DNA of 64,000 bases from Galbibacter sp038433465 (GCF_038433465.1 NZ_JAESVF010000003.1:62001-126000), one strand, 5' to 3'; positions 46,758-56,016 are shown, counted from the first letter of the stretch. The notes: a model not told the origin generated them from the letters alone. Numbers and translations are program-made.

Positions 46758-48863
46758 TTAGTCTTTTACAATTTGTTTTCTTAAATAATACTCGTAAGTC
46801 TCAAATTGAGATCTAAATTTTACGCCCTTTACCTTTCTGTACGCATTGTCGTGACGTTCAGAAAAAACACGTGCTTTCACATTGTCTTTCCAACAAATTT
46901 CGAAGGTTTCTAAAAGTTCTTTTTTAATATCCTCATCATAAATTGGACATCCTACTTCTACCCTAAAATCGAGGTTTCGAGTCATCCAATCGGCAGAAGA
47001 AATATAAAACAAAGGGTTGCCTCCATTTCCGAAGATAAACAATCGCGGATGCTCTAAAAATCTATCCACAATACTAATGGCTTCAATATTTTCACTCATA
47101 CCAGGTACCCCAGGGATTAAACAACAAATCCCACGGATAATAAGCTGTACTTTTACGCCATGCTTACTTGCCTCGTACAATTTATCAACCATTTTATAAC
47201 TGGTAAAGCTGTTCATTTTAATTTTAATATAAGCCTCTTTACCTGCTTTTGCATTCTCAATTTCGTTGTCGATTAATTTTGAAAATGCCCTTTTTGTATA
47301 ATGTGGTGAAACAATTAAATGTTTGTATTTATTGATTTTATAGTTTGTTTCGAAAAAGTCGAAAACTTTGGTTAGCTCTTTTAATAATGCTTGATCGGCA
47401 GTAAAAAGCGTATAGTCGGTATAAATTTTGGCTGTTGCTTCGTTAAAATTCCCTGTACTTACAAAACCATAACGTACCATTTTATCTTCTTCCAAACGCT
47501 CAATCACACATATTTTACTGTGGACTTTTAAGCCTTGAACTCCAAAAATCAACTTTACACCTTCCGACTGAAGCATCTCCGCATATTCGATATTTGCCTC
47601 TTCATCAAAACGCGCCTGTAACTCAATTTGTACTGTTACTTCTTTTCCATTTTTCACCGCATTGATAAGCGAACTCGCCACCTGAGAGTTTCTCGCCAAA
47701 CGGTACACAGTAATTTTTATATTTTTTACCTTCGGATCGATTGCTGCCTCTCGTAAAAACTTAATAACATTCGAAAACGTATGATAAGGCGCATACTGCA
47801 AATAGTCTTTTTTAGCGATTGCTTCTATCAAACTTCCATCGTGAGTGAGCCCTTTAACAGGTAATGGCGGAAACTTTTTATACATCAAATCGGCTCTTCC
47901 CAAACTCGGGAATCCCATGTAATCTCTACGGTTGTGGTACCTTCCACCAGGAATAACGCTATCGGTATCGTCTATTCCCATTTTTGCTTTTAGAAACTTG
48001 AGTGTATCTTTTTCAATCTCCTTATCGTATACAAAACGTACAGGTTCGCTTATTCTTCTTCCTTTTACACTCGACGAAATTTTCTCAATAAAACTCTTAC
48101 TCAAATCACTATCGATATCCAATTCGGCATCTCTTGTAATTTTTATCATGTGTGCAGAAAGCGATTCGTAATCGAAAATATTAAAAATACCTCCCATACA
48201 ATAACGAATCAAATCATCTAAAATAATAATGTACTGCTTGTTTCCTTGACTTGGCAACACTACAAAACGTTCTATGGTTTTCGGAATTTCAACCAAAGCA
48301 TAACGTACCTCCTTTGGATTTCCTTTAAAAAGCCCCTTTACACCTTCAACTTTTTGGGTTGACTTCATGGTCATTTTTACCGCCAAATACCCCGCACTGT
48401 CTTTTAAGTTTGGAATTTCATCTAAATCATTCAACATAATGGTTACCAACGCAGGACTCACCTTATCGTAAAAATAATTTTTTACAAAATCGTTTTGTTC
48501 TGGGGTTACCTCATCTTCTTTGATGATATAAATATTTTCAGCTTCTAACTCTTGCTCAATATCATTTAAAATGCGTAAACTCTCGGTTTGTTGGTTAATT
48601 ACAATCTGCGTAATATCATCCATCAAATCTTTAGCTTTCGCACCTCCCAAAACACTTTTTCCTGTTTTTCCAGAAAGTGCAATACGTTTCACGGTAGCAT
48701 AACGCACTTTAAAAAACTCATCTAAATTATTGGAGAAAATCCCTAAAAACCGAAGTCTTTCGATTAGCGGAACCGTGGTATCTGCAGCTTCTTGTAATAC
48801 TCTAGCATTAAATTGTAACCAACTAATTTCTCTATTTATATATTGATGTTTTACCTCGTTCAT
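46758..48863 (-). CDS. ppk1: Polyphosphate kinase 1
   Basis: 701 aa, full length. INREISWLQFNARVLQEA opens the N domain. In the catalytic half, PYHTFSNVIKFLREAA near residue 365, TVYRLARNSQV near 393 and GLKVHSKICVIER near 445 (with the phosphorylated His) and SSADWMTRNLDFRVEV near 625 are conserved. It makes polyphosphate from ATP at the membrane. The stop of the sixA-like gene directly abuts its ATG. Confidence 0.96.
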   Translation of the reverse strand: MNEVKHQYINREISWLQFNARVLQEAADTTVPLIERLRFLGIFSNNLDEFFKVRYATVKRIALSGKTGKSVLGGAKAKDLMDDITQIVINQQTESLRILNDIEQELEAENIYIIKEDEVTPEQNDFVKNYFYDKVSPALVTIMLNDLDEIPNLKDSAGYLAVKMTMKSTQKVEGVKGLFKGNPKEVRYALVEIPKTIERFVVLPSQGNKQYIIILDDLIRYCMGGIFNIFDYESLSAHMIKITRDAELDIDSDLSKSFIEKISSSVKGRRISEPVRFVYDKEIEKDTLKFLKAKMGIDDTDSVIPGGRYHNRRDYMGFPSLGRADLMYKKFPPLPVKGLTHDGSLIEAIAKKDYLQYAPYHTFSNVIKFLREAAIDPKVKNIKITVYRLARNSQVASSLINAVKNGKEVTVQIELQARFDEEANIEYAEMLQSEGVKLIFGVQGLKVHSKICVIERLEEDKMVRYGFVSTGNFNEATAKIYTDYTLFTADQALLKELTKVFDFFETNYKINKYKHLIVSPHYTKRAFSKLIDNEIENAKAGKEAYIKIKMNSFTSYKMVDKLYEASKHGVKVQLIIRGICCLIPGVPGMSENIEAISIVDRFLEHPRLFIFGNGGNPLFYISSADWMTRNLDFRVEVGCPIYDEDIKKELLETFEICWKDNVKARVFSERHDNAYRKVKGVKFRSQFETYEYYLRKQIVKD

Positions 48864-49349
48864 CTATTTTAATTGCTTTGGAAAAATGATTAATTCTGTA
48901 TTTCCGCTTGTTATGTCTTCCCAGTTTTGTACTTCAAAATTAATTTTCACTACGCCAGCTGTCGGAAGATTATCTATAGTTTCACTTCCAAAGATATTAG
49001 AAATTGCTGTAAATGCGTGGTTATGTCCAAAAATCATAACATTAGAAAAAGCATTGTCCAATGCTTTTATAAAATCACCTACAGCGCGTCCTTCAAAATC
49101 GTATAATTGCTCATTCACCTGCAATTTTGACAATGGAATTCCAAGGGAATTCATAAAAATAGTACAGGTATGCAACGCCCTATTTGCTGGACTCGAAAAA
49201 ACTATATCTGGCTGAATGAAATTTGATTTCAGGTGTTTTGCAACCAACAAAGCATCGTTAATACCGCGCTCTTGCAAAGGTCGATTGCGATCGGCTACGT
49301 TATAGTCCCATGAAGATTTTCCATGCCTTACCAAATAAAGCTGTTTCAT
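48864..49349 (-). CDS. SixA-type histidine phosphatase
   Basis: 161 aa. LYLVRHGKSSWD at residues 4-15 is the RHG catalytic motif, followed by DRNRPLQERG, SSPANRALHTC near 54 and FGHNHAF near 108 with the second His. SixA of E. coli acts on phosphohistidine of ArcB. Here it is the first gene of an operon with ppk1 and ppx with no gap, so it may act on a product of polyphosphate metabolism or on phospho-PPK; that is inference. Confidence 0.88.
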   Translation of the reverse strand: MKQLYLVRHGKSSWDYNVADRNRPLQERGINDALLVAKHLKSNFIQPDIVFSSPANRALHTCTIFMNSLGIPLSKLQVNEQLYDFEGRAVGDFIKALDNAFSNVMIFGHNHAFTAISNIFGSETIDNLPTAGVVKINFEVQNWEDITSGNTELIIFPKQLK

Positions 49350-49457
49350 GTGTTTTCGGTTATTAATTTCTTCGGAATTGAAACGAAATTACAATGCTTG
49401 AAATTAAGGAAACTTTTACAAATATCAAGCTTCGAAAGGCTTTATTTTAAAAGAATT

Positions 49458-50111
49458 CTACGGATTTAAACGCTCCATTTTCCAATTAAAATCGGCTTGT
49501 AGCGTATATCGAATTCGGTCGTGTAGTCGATTTGGTCTTCCTTGCCAAAACTCAATAGAAACAGGCCTGATAATGTAACCTCCCCAATTGTCTGGACGTT
49601 CTATGGTTTTTCCTTCAAACGCTTCCTCTAAGGCTTTTAACTTTTCTTCAATCTCTTCTCTGGAAGCTGCTACTTCACTTTGGTTAGAAACAATCGCTCC
49701 GAGCTGACTTCCTCTAGGGCGCGACTCAAAATACCCATCCGAAAGATTTTCAGCTATCTTTTCTGCCTCTCCTTTTATAATTACTTGTCGCTCTATATTT
49801 GGCCAAAAAAACGAAACGCAAACTTTAGGATTTGCTTCAATTGCCCTCCCCTTTTCGCTGTGGTAATTGGTATAAAAAATAAATCCTTCTTCGGTATATT
49901 TCTTTAAAAGTACGACTCTATTCTTCGGAAAACCATCCAACCCAATTGTAGAAACTGTCATGGCATTTGCCTCGTCAACACCACCGTGCTGCTCAACTTC
50001 ATAAAACCAAGTCTGAAACAACTGCATCGGATTATCGGTAAGTTGTGCTTCCAACAACTCACTTTTCTGATACACTTTTCTATAATCACTAAGGTCTTTT
50101 TCGCTTTTCAT
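49458..50111 (-). CDS. pdxH: Pyridoxamine 5'-phosphate oxidase
   Basis: 217 aa. NRVVLLKKYTEEGFIFYTNYHSEKG near residue 63-87, FFWPNIERQVIIKGEAEK near 100 and SRPRGSQLGAIVSNQS near 133 are FMN and substrate motifs; the C-terminus RLHDRIRY is diagnostic. It oxidises pyridoxine or pyridoxamine phosphate to PLP. It starts 21 bases after rnz and ends the pyrR-pyrB-STAS-rnz-pdxH run. Confidence 0.95.
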   Translation of the reverse strand: MKSEKDLSDYRKVYQKSELLEAQLTDNPMQLFQTWFYEVEQHGGVDEANAMTVSTIGLDGFPKNRVVLLKKYTEEGFIFYTNYHSEKGRAIEANPKVCVSFFWPNIERQVIIKGEAEKIAENLSDGYFESRPRGSQLGAIVSNQSEVAASREEIEEKLKALEEAFEGKTIERPDNWGGYIIRPVSIEFWQGRPNRLHDRIRYTLQADFNWKMERLNP

Positions 50112-50132
50112 TTGTTTCTTTTTTTCTGGTTT

Positions 50133-51047
50133 TTAAAATAAAAACTCTTTTCCATCTTCAGCAAGATCCACATTACTAAAAACTTGCGCAGCTTCTTCTT
50201 TAAATTCTTCCAAACTGCTGTAACGGGTTGAATAATGCCCTAAAATCAACTTCCCTACTTCGGCTTGCTTTGCTATTTGTGCCGCTTGTTTAGCGGTTGA
50301 ATGCCCCGTTTCGAGCGCTAACTTTTCATGTGGCTCTAAAAAAGTAGATTCGTGGTACAACAAAGTTGCTCCTTTAATTATCGGTACAATATCTTCCTTG
50401 TAAGAAGTATCGCTACAAAATGCATAACTTTTAGGTTTTGGCGGATCTTGTGTTAGCTTTTCATTGCTAACAATGGTACCATCTTCCAAGGTTACGTCTT
50501 TTCCCTTTTTTATATTCTGATAATAACACTTATCGATATTGTAGTTCAAAACCGCATTGATGTCTAACTTTCGGTCACCAACTTTTTCTTCAAACAAAAA
50601 ACCATTGGTGTACACTCGATGTTTAAGTGGTATTGTTGTTACCGTTACTTTTTCATCTTCAAAAATTACTTCGGAAGTAGGCTCGGTTAACTCATGAAAA
50701 ATAAGCGGATAATTTGTCCATGCACTGCCTACTTTCAGCATTAAAGTTACGGCATCTTTAATTCCTTTTGGTCCGTACACATGTAAAGGAGTATCTCTTC
50801 CTAAAAGTCGAAATGTAGACAACAAACCTGGAAGTCCAAAAAAATGATCGCCGTGTAAATGGGAAATAAAAATGTGTTTTATACGAGAAAATTTAATTTT
50901 TTGCTTGCGGAGTTGCACTTGCGTTCCTTCACCACAATCAATCAAAAAAACATGCCCTTTTATTTCTAAAATTTGAGCTGTTGGGTTGGTAAAAGCTCTT
51001 GGAGTTGCGCTGTAGCAACCTAATATATGTAGTTTTACATTATTCAT
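50133..51047 (-). CDS. rnz: Ribonuclease Z
   Basis: 304 aa, short-form tRNase Z. It cuts the 3' trailer of tRNA precursors. HLHGDHFFGLPGLL near residue 62 is the zinc motif; CSDTSY near 211 and GHYSTRYSS near 269 complete the metal site, and the exosite region lies between. The only tRNA gene in this window (62104) does not encode CCA, so Z cleavage followed by CCA addition is expected. Confidence 0.95.
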   Translation of the reverse strand: MNNVKLHILGCYSATPRAFTNPTAQILEIKGHVFLIDCGEGTQVQLRKQKIKFSRIKHIFISHLHGDHFFGLPGLLSTFRLLGRDTPLHVYGPKGIKDAVTLMLKVGSAWTNYPLIFHELTEPTSEVIFEDEKVTVTTIPLKHRVYTNGFLFEEKVGDRKLDINAVLNYNIDKCYYQNIKKGKDVTLEDGTIVSNEKLTQDPPKPKSYAFCSDTSYKEDIVPIIKGATLLYHESTFLEPHEKLALETGHSTAKQAAQIAKQAEVGKLILGHYSTRYSSLEEFKEEAAQVFSNVDLAEDGKEFLF

Positions 51048-51076
51048 TTTTTATTCTGAAGACTTCTAACAAGCTG

Positions 51077-51409
51077 TTAAAAATCTAGATCCCTTTCAAT
51101 ATCTTCCATTTCAATAACATCGTAAGCTTCACCAAGTGTTGGTGCCACTACAAGTTCGTCGTGAACATCGGTAAAATCAACCGAATCAGAAACTATTACA
51201 AACGATTTTTTAGCAGCACGATGATCGCGAGACAATTCTAAAAACTCAACCAAATCGGCCGATTTTAAATTACTCAACGAAAGTAAATTAAGTATTAAAT
51301 GATCGTTTTTATAAGTAGCATACGATTCGTTTAAACGCTCAATAAATTTTGCCAACGAAACACTTTCTTGGGTAATTACCGTAGTATTTCCATTTCTATC
51401 GATTATCAT
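51077..51409 (-). CDS. STAS-like small protein
   Basis: 110 aa. The pattern hydrophobic strand (NTTVITQES), helix (LAKFIERLNESYA), strand HLILNLLSL, NLKSADLVEFLELSRDHRAAKKSFVIVSDS and DELVVAPTLGEAYDVIEMED resembles STAS anti-sigma-antagonist domains, without an obvious phosphorylatable Ser pair. It is 5 bases after pyrB and 29 before rnz. Acidic C-terminus (EMEDIERDLDF). Function unknown. Confidence 0.7.
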   Translation of the reverse strand: MIIDRNGNTTVITQESVSLAKFIERLNESYATYKNDHLILNLLSLSNLKSADLVEFLELSRDHRAAKKSFVIVSDSVDFTDVHDELVVAPTLGEAYDVIEMEDIERDLDF

Positions 51410-51414
51410 AATCC

Positions 51415-52344
51415 CTATTGTTTAATTTTTGAAGCTAGTAAATAAATTGCCGCCATTCGCACAGCTACTCCGTTTTCAACTTGATTGAGAATGATAGCTT
51501 GCTTTGAGTCGGCTACATCACTTGTAATTTCCACTCCGCGGTTAATTGGCCCTGGGTGCATAATTACAATTTCCTTATCTAAAGAGTCTAACAACGCCTT
51601 GTTAACTCCAAATTGTTGCGTGTACTCGCGCGTTGAAGGAAAATAGCTTATATCCATTCGTTCGTTTTGTACGCGTAGCATGTTTGCAACATCACACCAA
51701 TTTAACGCTTTTCGCAAATCGGTTTCTACCTCAACGCCCAACGAAGTAATATATTTTGGAATCAGTGTTTTTGGTCCGCATACTTTAACATTTGCTCCTT
51801 GCAATTGCAAAGCAAAAATATTTGACAACGCTACACGCGAATGCAAAATATCTCCCACAATCACTACATTTTTCCCTGCTACATCGCCCAGTTTTTCTCT
51901 AATTGAATACGAATCTAAAAGTGCTTGCGTTGGATGCTCGTGTGCTCCATCTCCTGCATTTATAATACTTGCTTTTACATTTTTAGATAAAAACACGCCT
52001 GCACCAGGATTTGGGTGTCGCATTACTACCATATCAACTTTCATCGATAAAATATTGTTTACAGTATCGATAAGAGTTTCTCCTTTTTTTACTGAAGATT
52101 GTCCCGCTGAAAAATTAATCACATCTGCAGAAAGCCTTTTCTCTGCCAACTCAAACGAAAGTTTAGTACGCGTACTATTTTCAAAAAACAAATTGGCAAT
52201 GGTAATATCTCGTAAAGAAGGAACCTTTTTTATAGGGCGGTTAATTACTTCTTTAAAATGATCGGCTGTTTCAAAAATCAATTGAATATCCGCTTCATTT
52301 AAATATTTAATTCCTAGTAAGTGGTTTACACTTAATTCGCTCAT
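51415..52344 (-). CDS. pyrB: Aspartate carbamoyltransferase catalytic subunit
   Basis: 309 aa. FFENSTRTKLSFELAEKRL near residue 53 is the carbamoyl-phosphate loop, MRHPNPGAG near 108, DGAHEHPTQALLDSYS near 131, and HPGPINRGVEI near 267. This is the committed step of pyrimidine synthesis. It begins seven bases after pyrR. No pyrI follows, so the enzyme is probably unregulated by a zinc subunit, as in B. subtilis. Confidence 0.96.
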   Translation of the reverse strand: MSELSVNHLLGIKYLNEADIQLIFETADHFKEVINRPIKKVPSLRDITIANLFFENSTRTKLSFELAEKRLSADVINFSAGQSSVKKGETLIDTVNNILSMKVDMVVMRHPNPGAGVFLSKNVKASIINAGDGAHEHPTQALLDSYSIREKLGDVAGKNVVIVGDILHSRVALSNIFALQLQGANVKVCGPKTLIPKYITSLGVEVETDLRKALNWCDVANMLRVQNERMDISYFPSTREYTQQFGVNKALLDSLDKEIVIMHPGPINRGVEITSDVADSKQAIILNQVENGVAVRMAAIYLLASKIKQ

Positions 52345-52351
52345 CTTGCAG

Positions 52352-52891
52352 CTATTTATTAATCATGTATACTTTATCTTCTCCTTCTTGCTCTTCCCAC
52401 ATCACCTTCACTTTTTCATTGTTAATAGCATCTACCTGTCGTCCTCTATAATCGGGTTGAATAGGTAAATGTCTGCTAAAACGTCTATCGATAAGGGTTA
52501 GCAATTCAATTTCATTTGGTCTCCCAAACGATTGTATAGCGGTTAAAGCCGCTCTAATACTCCTTCCGGTGTACAAAACATCGTCGATAAAAACCACATT
52601 TTTATCTTCAACTAAAAAATCAATCTTAGTTTTATTGGCTTCAAGAGGTTTATCGCCTCGTCTAAAATCATCTCGATAAAAAGTAATATCCAAGTACCCG
52701 AGTTCAATATTGGCAATTTGATATTCGTTTTCAAGAAGTTTCTTTAAACGTTCTGCCAAAAAAACGCCTCTAGGCTGAATTCCTATTAAAACGGTATTCT
52801 TAAAATCTTTGTGATTTTCAATGAGTTGACAAGCCAATCGATGAAGTATGATATTGATTTCTTTCGCGGAAAGCAAGACTTTTTGACTCAT
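52352..52891 (-). CDS. pyrR: PyrR: uracil phosphoribosyltransferase / pyrimidine operon regulator
   Basis: 179 aa. The PRPP-binding loop VVFIDDVLYTGRSIRAAL is near residue 94, and LTLIDRRFSRHLPIQPDYRGR near 131 with QP-x-YRGR is the signature of PyrR rather than an ordinary UPRT. It heads the operon with pyrB. I looked for the PyrR-binding anti-antiterminator loop in the 169 bases upstream and did not see its conserved sequence, so its regulatory mechanism here is open. Confidence 0.93.
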   Translation of the reverse strand: MSQKVLLSAKEINIILHRLACQLIENHKDFKNTVLIGIQPRGVFLAERLKKLLENEYQIANIELGYLDITFYRDDFRRGDKPLEANKTKIDFLVEDKNVVFIDDVLYTGRSIRAALTAIQSFGRPNEIELLTLIDRRFSRHLPIQPDYRGRQVDAINNEKVKVMWEEQEGEDKVYMINK

Positions 52892-53060
52892 ATTATAATG
52901 GAAATATATGGTTTGTAAAATTACATATTTTTAAGGAGAAAACAGATGTATTTACAGAATTTAGTTAAACTTTCCGAGTTCTCAACAATATAATTCAGGA
53001 TTAACGTAAAGGTAACTTTTTAAATAACAACACTTTATATCTTTACTGAAAAATATTGCC

Positions 53061-53489
53061 ATGAACACAAAACAAATTGCCGAACGCTTTGTTTCGCTTT
53101 GCAGACAAGGGTTGTATTTGCAAGTTTATCACGAACTGTACGACATCAATGCCATTAGTAGTGAAATTGGATTTCCTAAAACTATTACTACGGAAGGAAA
53201 ACACAACATTGTAAACGACTATCTCGAAAATGAAGAAAATATCGTTGCCATACACCGCCAATTTATTTCCGATCCTTTGATAGCCGACCATTATTTTGTG
53301 GTAAAAATGACAAGCGATATTACTTTTTCTGATATTGGCAGACAAGAAATGGAAGAATTATGCCTTTACAAAGTTGAAAATAATCTAATTTCGGAAGCTC
53401 AATTTTTCTATTCTCCTATGGAAACTGCTCCATTCAACGCAAACGACTTAAAAAACAAAAAGTCCCTCGAGGAGGAACTTTTTGTATAA
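53061..53489 (+). CDS. SnoaL/NTF2-like protein
   Basis: 142 aa. The helix-helix-strand start TKQIAERFVSLCRQGLYLQVYHELYD (residues 3-28) and the later HRQFISDPLIADHYFVVKMTSDITF with E-E-LCLYKVENNLISEAQFFY match polyketide-cyclase-like NTF2 folds. Such proteins are used as enzymes or binding domains and no substrate can be named. Its last codons run through a terminator hairpin shared with murA. Confidence 0.78.
   Translation: MNTKQIAERFVSLCRQGLYLQVYHELYDINAISSEIGFPKTITTEGKHNIVNDYLENEENIVAIHRQFISDPLIADHYFVVKMTSDITFSDIGRQEMEELCLYKVENNLISEAQFFYSPMETAPFNANDLKNKKSLEEELFV
53457..53483. terminator. Bidirectional terminator inside the 3' end of the NTF2-like gene
   Basis: AAAAAGTCCCTC pairs with GGAGGAACTTTTT with one mismatch. 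It lies before the stop codon at 53487-53489 and 26 bases beyond the murA stop codon, so the same DNA codes the KSLEEELF tail and terminates both genes. Confidence 0.75.
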
Positions 53490-53508
53490 TTTATTTTATC
53501 TGAAAAAC

Positions 53509-54819
53509 TTAGTCTAAACGAACAATATTTGCTCCGATAGCTCTTAATCTTTCATCTATATTTTCATATCCTCTATCGATTTGTTCGATGTTATGAATAG
53601 TAGAAGTTCCTTTTGCAGAAAGCGCCGCAATTAACAACGAAATCCCCGCTCTAATATCTGGAGAAGTCATCGTGGTTGCTTTTAAAGTAGACTCAAAATC
53701 GTGCCCAATAACTGTAGCTCTATGCGGATCGCAAAGAATAATTTTTGCACCCATATCAATTAATTTATCCACGAAAAAAAGTCGGCTTTCAAACATTTTC
53801 TGATGAATCAAAACACTTCCTCTTGCTTGTGTTGCAACAGTTAGAATGATACTCAACAAATCGGGTGTAAACCCTGGCCAAGGCGCATCTGAAATTGTTA
53901 ATATCGAACCATCTATAAAGTTTTGAACTTCGTAACCGTCTTTATGTTCTGGAATATAAATATCGTCTCCTTTTTGTTCAAGCGTAATTCCTAACTTTCT
54001 AAAAACAGTAGGAATTTGACCTAGATAATCCCAACGAACATTTTTAATTGTAAGTTCGCTTTTTGTCATTGCTGCCATCCCAATCCAACTTCCAATCTCA
54101 ATCATATCGGGTAAAATAGTATGCTCGGTTCCGCCTAATTTTTCAACCCCTTCTATGGTTAATAAGTTAGAACCTACGCCACTTATTTTAGCACCCATTC
54201 TGTTCAGCATATTACACAATTGCTGTAAGTATGGTTCGCAAGCTGCGTTGTAAATTGTGGTTGTTCCTTCAGCTAAAACAGCAGCCATTACAATATTTGC
54301 TGTTCCAGTTACAGAAGCCTCATCCAAAAGCATGTAAGCTCCTTTTAACTTTTTAGCTTCCACTCCGTAAAAGTATTCCTCTCGATTGTAACGGAAAGTT
54401 GCTCCGAGTTTTATAAATCCTTCAAAGTGGGTATCCAATCTTCTTCTTCCAATTTTATCACCTCCTGGCTTCGGAATGTATCCTTTTCCAAAACGTGCTA
54501 AAAGCGGACCAACAATCATAATCGAACCTCTAAGACCACGTCCGTCTTTTTTAAATTGTTCCGATTGAAGGTATTCTAAATGAAGATCATCAGAAATAAA
54601 AGTATATGAAGATGTTCCTATTTTTTGAATTTTAACGCCCAAATTTTCGAGCAATTCAATAAGTTTATTAACATCTATAATATTTGGTATGTTGTGTATT
54701 GTAACTTTTTCGTCGGTTAGTAATACTGCGCAAAGTATTTGTAATGCTTCATTTTTTGCGCCCTGTGGTGTAATTTCGCCTTTTAATTTGGCGCCACCTT
54801 CAATTTTAAATGTCCCCAT
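53509..54819 (-). CDS. murA: UDP-N-acetylglucosamine 1-carboxyvinyltransferase, Asp-for-Cys form
   Basis: 436 aa. It adds enolpyruvate to UDP-GlcNAc in peptidoglycan synthesis. GGAKLKGEITPQGAKN at the start, RGLRGSIMIVGPLLARFG near residue 94-111, and DPHRATVIG near 369 are conserved. The catalytic position, Cys115 in E. coli (PGGCTIG), is Asp121 here (PGGDKIG), which is compatible with activity but blocks alkylation by fosfomycin. It follows the DUF4290 gene by 18 bases. Confidence 0.96.
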   Translation of the reverse strand: MGTFKIEGGAKLKGEITPQGAKNEALQILCAVLLTDEKVTIHNIPNIIDVNKLIELLENLGVKIQKIGTSSYTFISDDLHLEYLQSEQFKKDGRGLRGSIMIVGPLLARFGKGYIPKPGGDKIGRRRLDTHFEGFIKLGATFRYNREEYFYGVEAKKLKGAYMLLDEASVTGTANIVMAAVLAEGTTTIYNAACEPYLQQLCNMLNRMGAKISGVGSNLLTIEGVEKLGGTEHTILPDMIEIGSWIGMAAMTKSELTIKNVRWDYLGQIPTVFRKLGITLEQKGDDIYIPEHKDGYEVQNFIDGSILTISDAPWPGFTPDLLSIILTVATQARGSVLIHQKMFESRLFFVDKLIDMGAKIILCDPHRATVIGHDFESTLKATTMTSPDIRAGISLLIAALSAKGTSTIHNIEQIDRGYENIDERLRAIGANIVRLD

Positions 54820-54837
54820 ATAAAATGTCGTACTTTA

Positions 54838-55491
54838 TTAGTAGCGTTTTTTGCTTCGTCCTTTATTGTTGTTATGGTGTTTTCTAGGGTTGTTATTTCT
54901 AGTTTTCCCGTTCGATGGTCTATTGCGCACCAAGTTTTTACTTTCGGCAAGATCTTCATCAAAACGCGCTAGATTAATTTTCCCTCCACTCAATTCGTAT
55001 AAATGGTCAAAAATTACTTTGTCCTCAACAGTATCTTTATTCCAATTGAGGTAACTTTTTTTCATATGGTTGGCAATGGTAAACTTCAAAGCGTCTTTTA
55101 GCTCTCCATCTTCCCAACTCACACACACATCAATCATTGTTTTGATATTATTTCCGTAGAAACGATACTTCGGATGATTTTGTGGATAACCTAATGGCTC
55201 AGGACGTTTGTCTAACAACTCACGTGTTGGTTTTGGATATGGCGAATCGGCATCGAGTTTAAAATCAGAAATTATAAACAACTGATCCCACAATTTATGC
55301 TGAAAATCTGGTACGTCTCTTAAATGTGGATTTAAGTTTCCCATCACTCCAATAATAGCTTGCGCTACTTTGTTTCGCTCTTCTCTATCTTCAATTGAAA
55401 CGGCATAATCCACCATTTTCTGTATATGACGCCCGTATTCAGGAATAATAAGCCTTGGACGTTCGCTATTGTATTCTATATTTTCAACCAA
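54838..55491 (-). CDS. DUF4290 family protein
   Basis: 217 aa. YNSERPRLIIPEYGRHIQKMVDYA near residues 6-29, LNPHLRDVPDFQHKLWDQLF near 53-72 and PKYRFYGNNIKTMID near 105 match DUF4290, which is nearly confined to Bacteroidota and always close to murA. The last ~30 residues are a basic, Asn/Lys/Arg-rich tail (RKHHNNNKGRSKKRY), which suggests contact with nucleic acid. Function unknown. Confidence 0.85.
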   Translation of the reverse strand: MVENIEYNSERPRLIIPEYGRHIQKMVDYAVSIEDREERNKVAQAIIGVMGNLNPHLRDVPDFQHKLWDQLFIISDFKLDADSPYPKPTRELLDKRPEPLGYPQNHPKYRFYGNNIKTMIDVCVSWEDGELKDALKFTIANHMKKSYLNWNKDTVEDKVIFDHLYELSGGKINLARFDEDLAESKNLVRNRPSNGKTRNNNPRKHHNNNKGRSKKRY

Positions 55492-55586
55492 AATGTTATG
55501 ATATAATTATAAATGAAGTTTAAAGATGCTACTTTACATCTTTATTGGTATGCAAAATAATAAATTTTGCGGTGACTGAAAGAATT

Positions 55587-55877
55587 TTACAAAGAAATAA
55601 CACCTTCTACTACGCTCACTTCTTTGTATTTATCGATTACAGCATCGGCACTGTCTAGTGTAAGCTCGATAGATAAACTCGTATATTTTCCGTTGGAAGA
55701 CTCTTTTTTCTTAATCACAGCGCCTTGGTTATCAAAAATACGCTCAATCTGATTTATTTTTTCTTCGCTCGTCGGAACAATAAATTTATAAAGATATAAG
55801 GAAGGCCATGTAGTTGTTCGATCCAATTCATCTTTCAGGCGCACATAAAACGCTTCTACTTCTTTTTTATCTTTCAT
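55587..55877 (-). CDS. DUF493 (YbeD-like) protein
   Basis: 96 aa. WPSLYLYKFIVPTSEEKINQIERIF near residues 20-44, KKESSNGKYTSLSIELTL near 56 and KYKEVSVVEGVISL at the end match the DUF493/YbeD ACT-like fold. Role not established (in enterobacteria it is next to lipoate genes). It is 95 bases upstream of the DUF4290 gene and divergent from the AAA gene. Confidence 0.85.
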   Translation of the reverse strand: MKDKKEVEAFYVRLKDELDRTTTWPSLYLYKFIVPTSEEKINQIERIFDNQGAVIKKKESSNGKYTSLSIELTLDSADAVIDKYKEVSVVEGVISL

Positions 55878-55946
55878 GTGTTAATTTTCTTTTTGCAAAG
55901 ATAGGATTTACGAATCAATTTTTTAATTCCGTTATCATTTAGTTAT

Positions 55947-55979
55947 TTTGCTGTCTTTTAAGTTTGAAAAATACTTTTG
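55947..55979 (+). promoter_or_regulatory. Promoter of the AAA ATPase-recQ unit
   Basis: TTTG at 55947-55950 and TACTTTTG at 55972-55979, 21 bases apart, fit the Bacteroidota -33/-7 consensus. The ATG is 37 bases downstream. Confidence 0.7.
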
Positions 55980-56016
55980 AAAATTTATACGAAACTAAAC
56001 CTCCAAAAGAGATAAA

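Noticed and set aside
51680..52261. 193-codon plus-strand frame opposite pyrB
   Set aside because: Antisense shadow of the conserved pyrB gene, without promoter or family match.
52892..53060. Possible PyrR-binding attenuator before pyrR
   Set aside because: I see neither the conserved PyrR-loop sequence nor competing hairpins with a T run.
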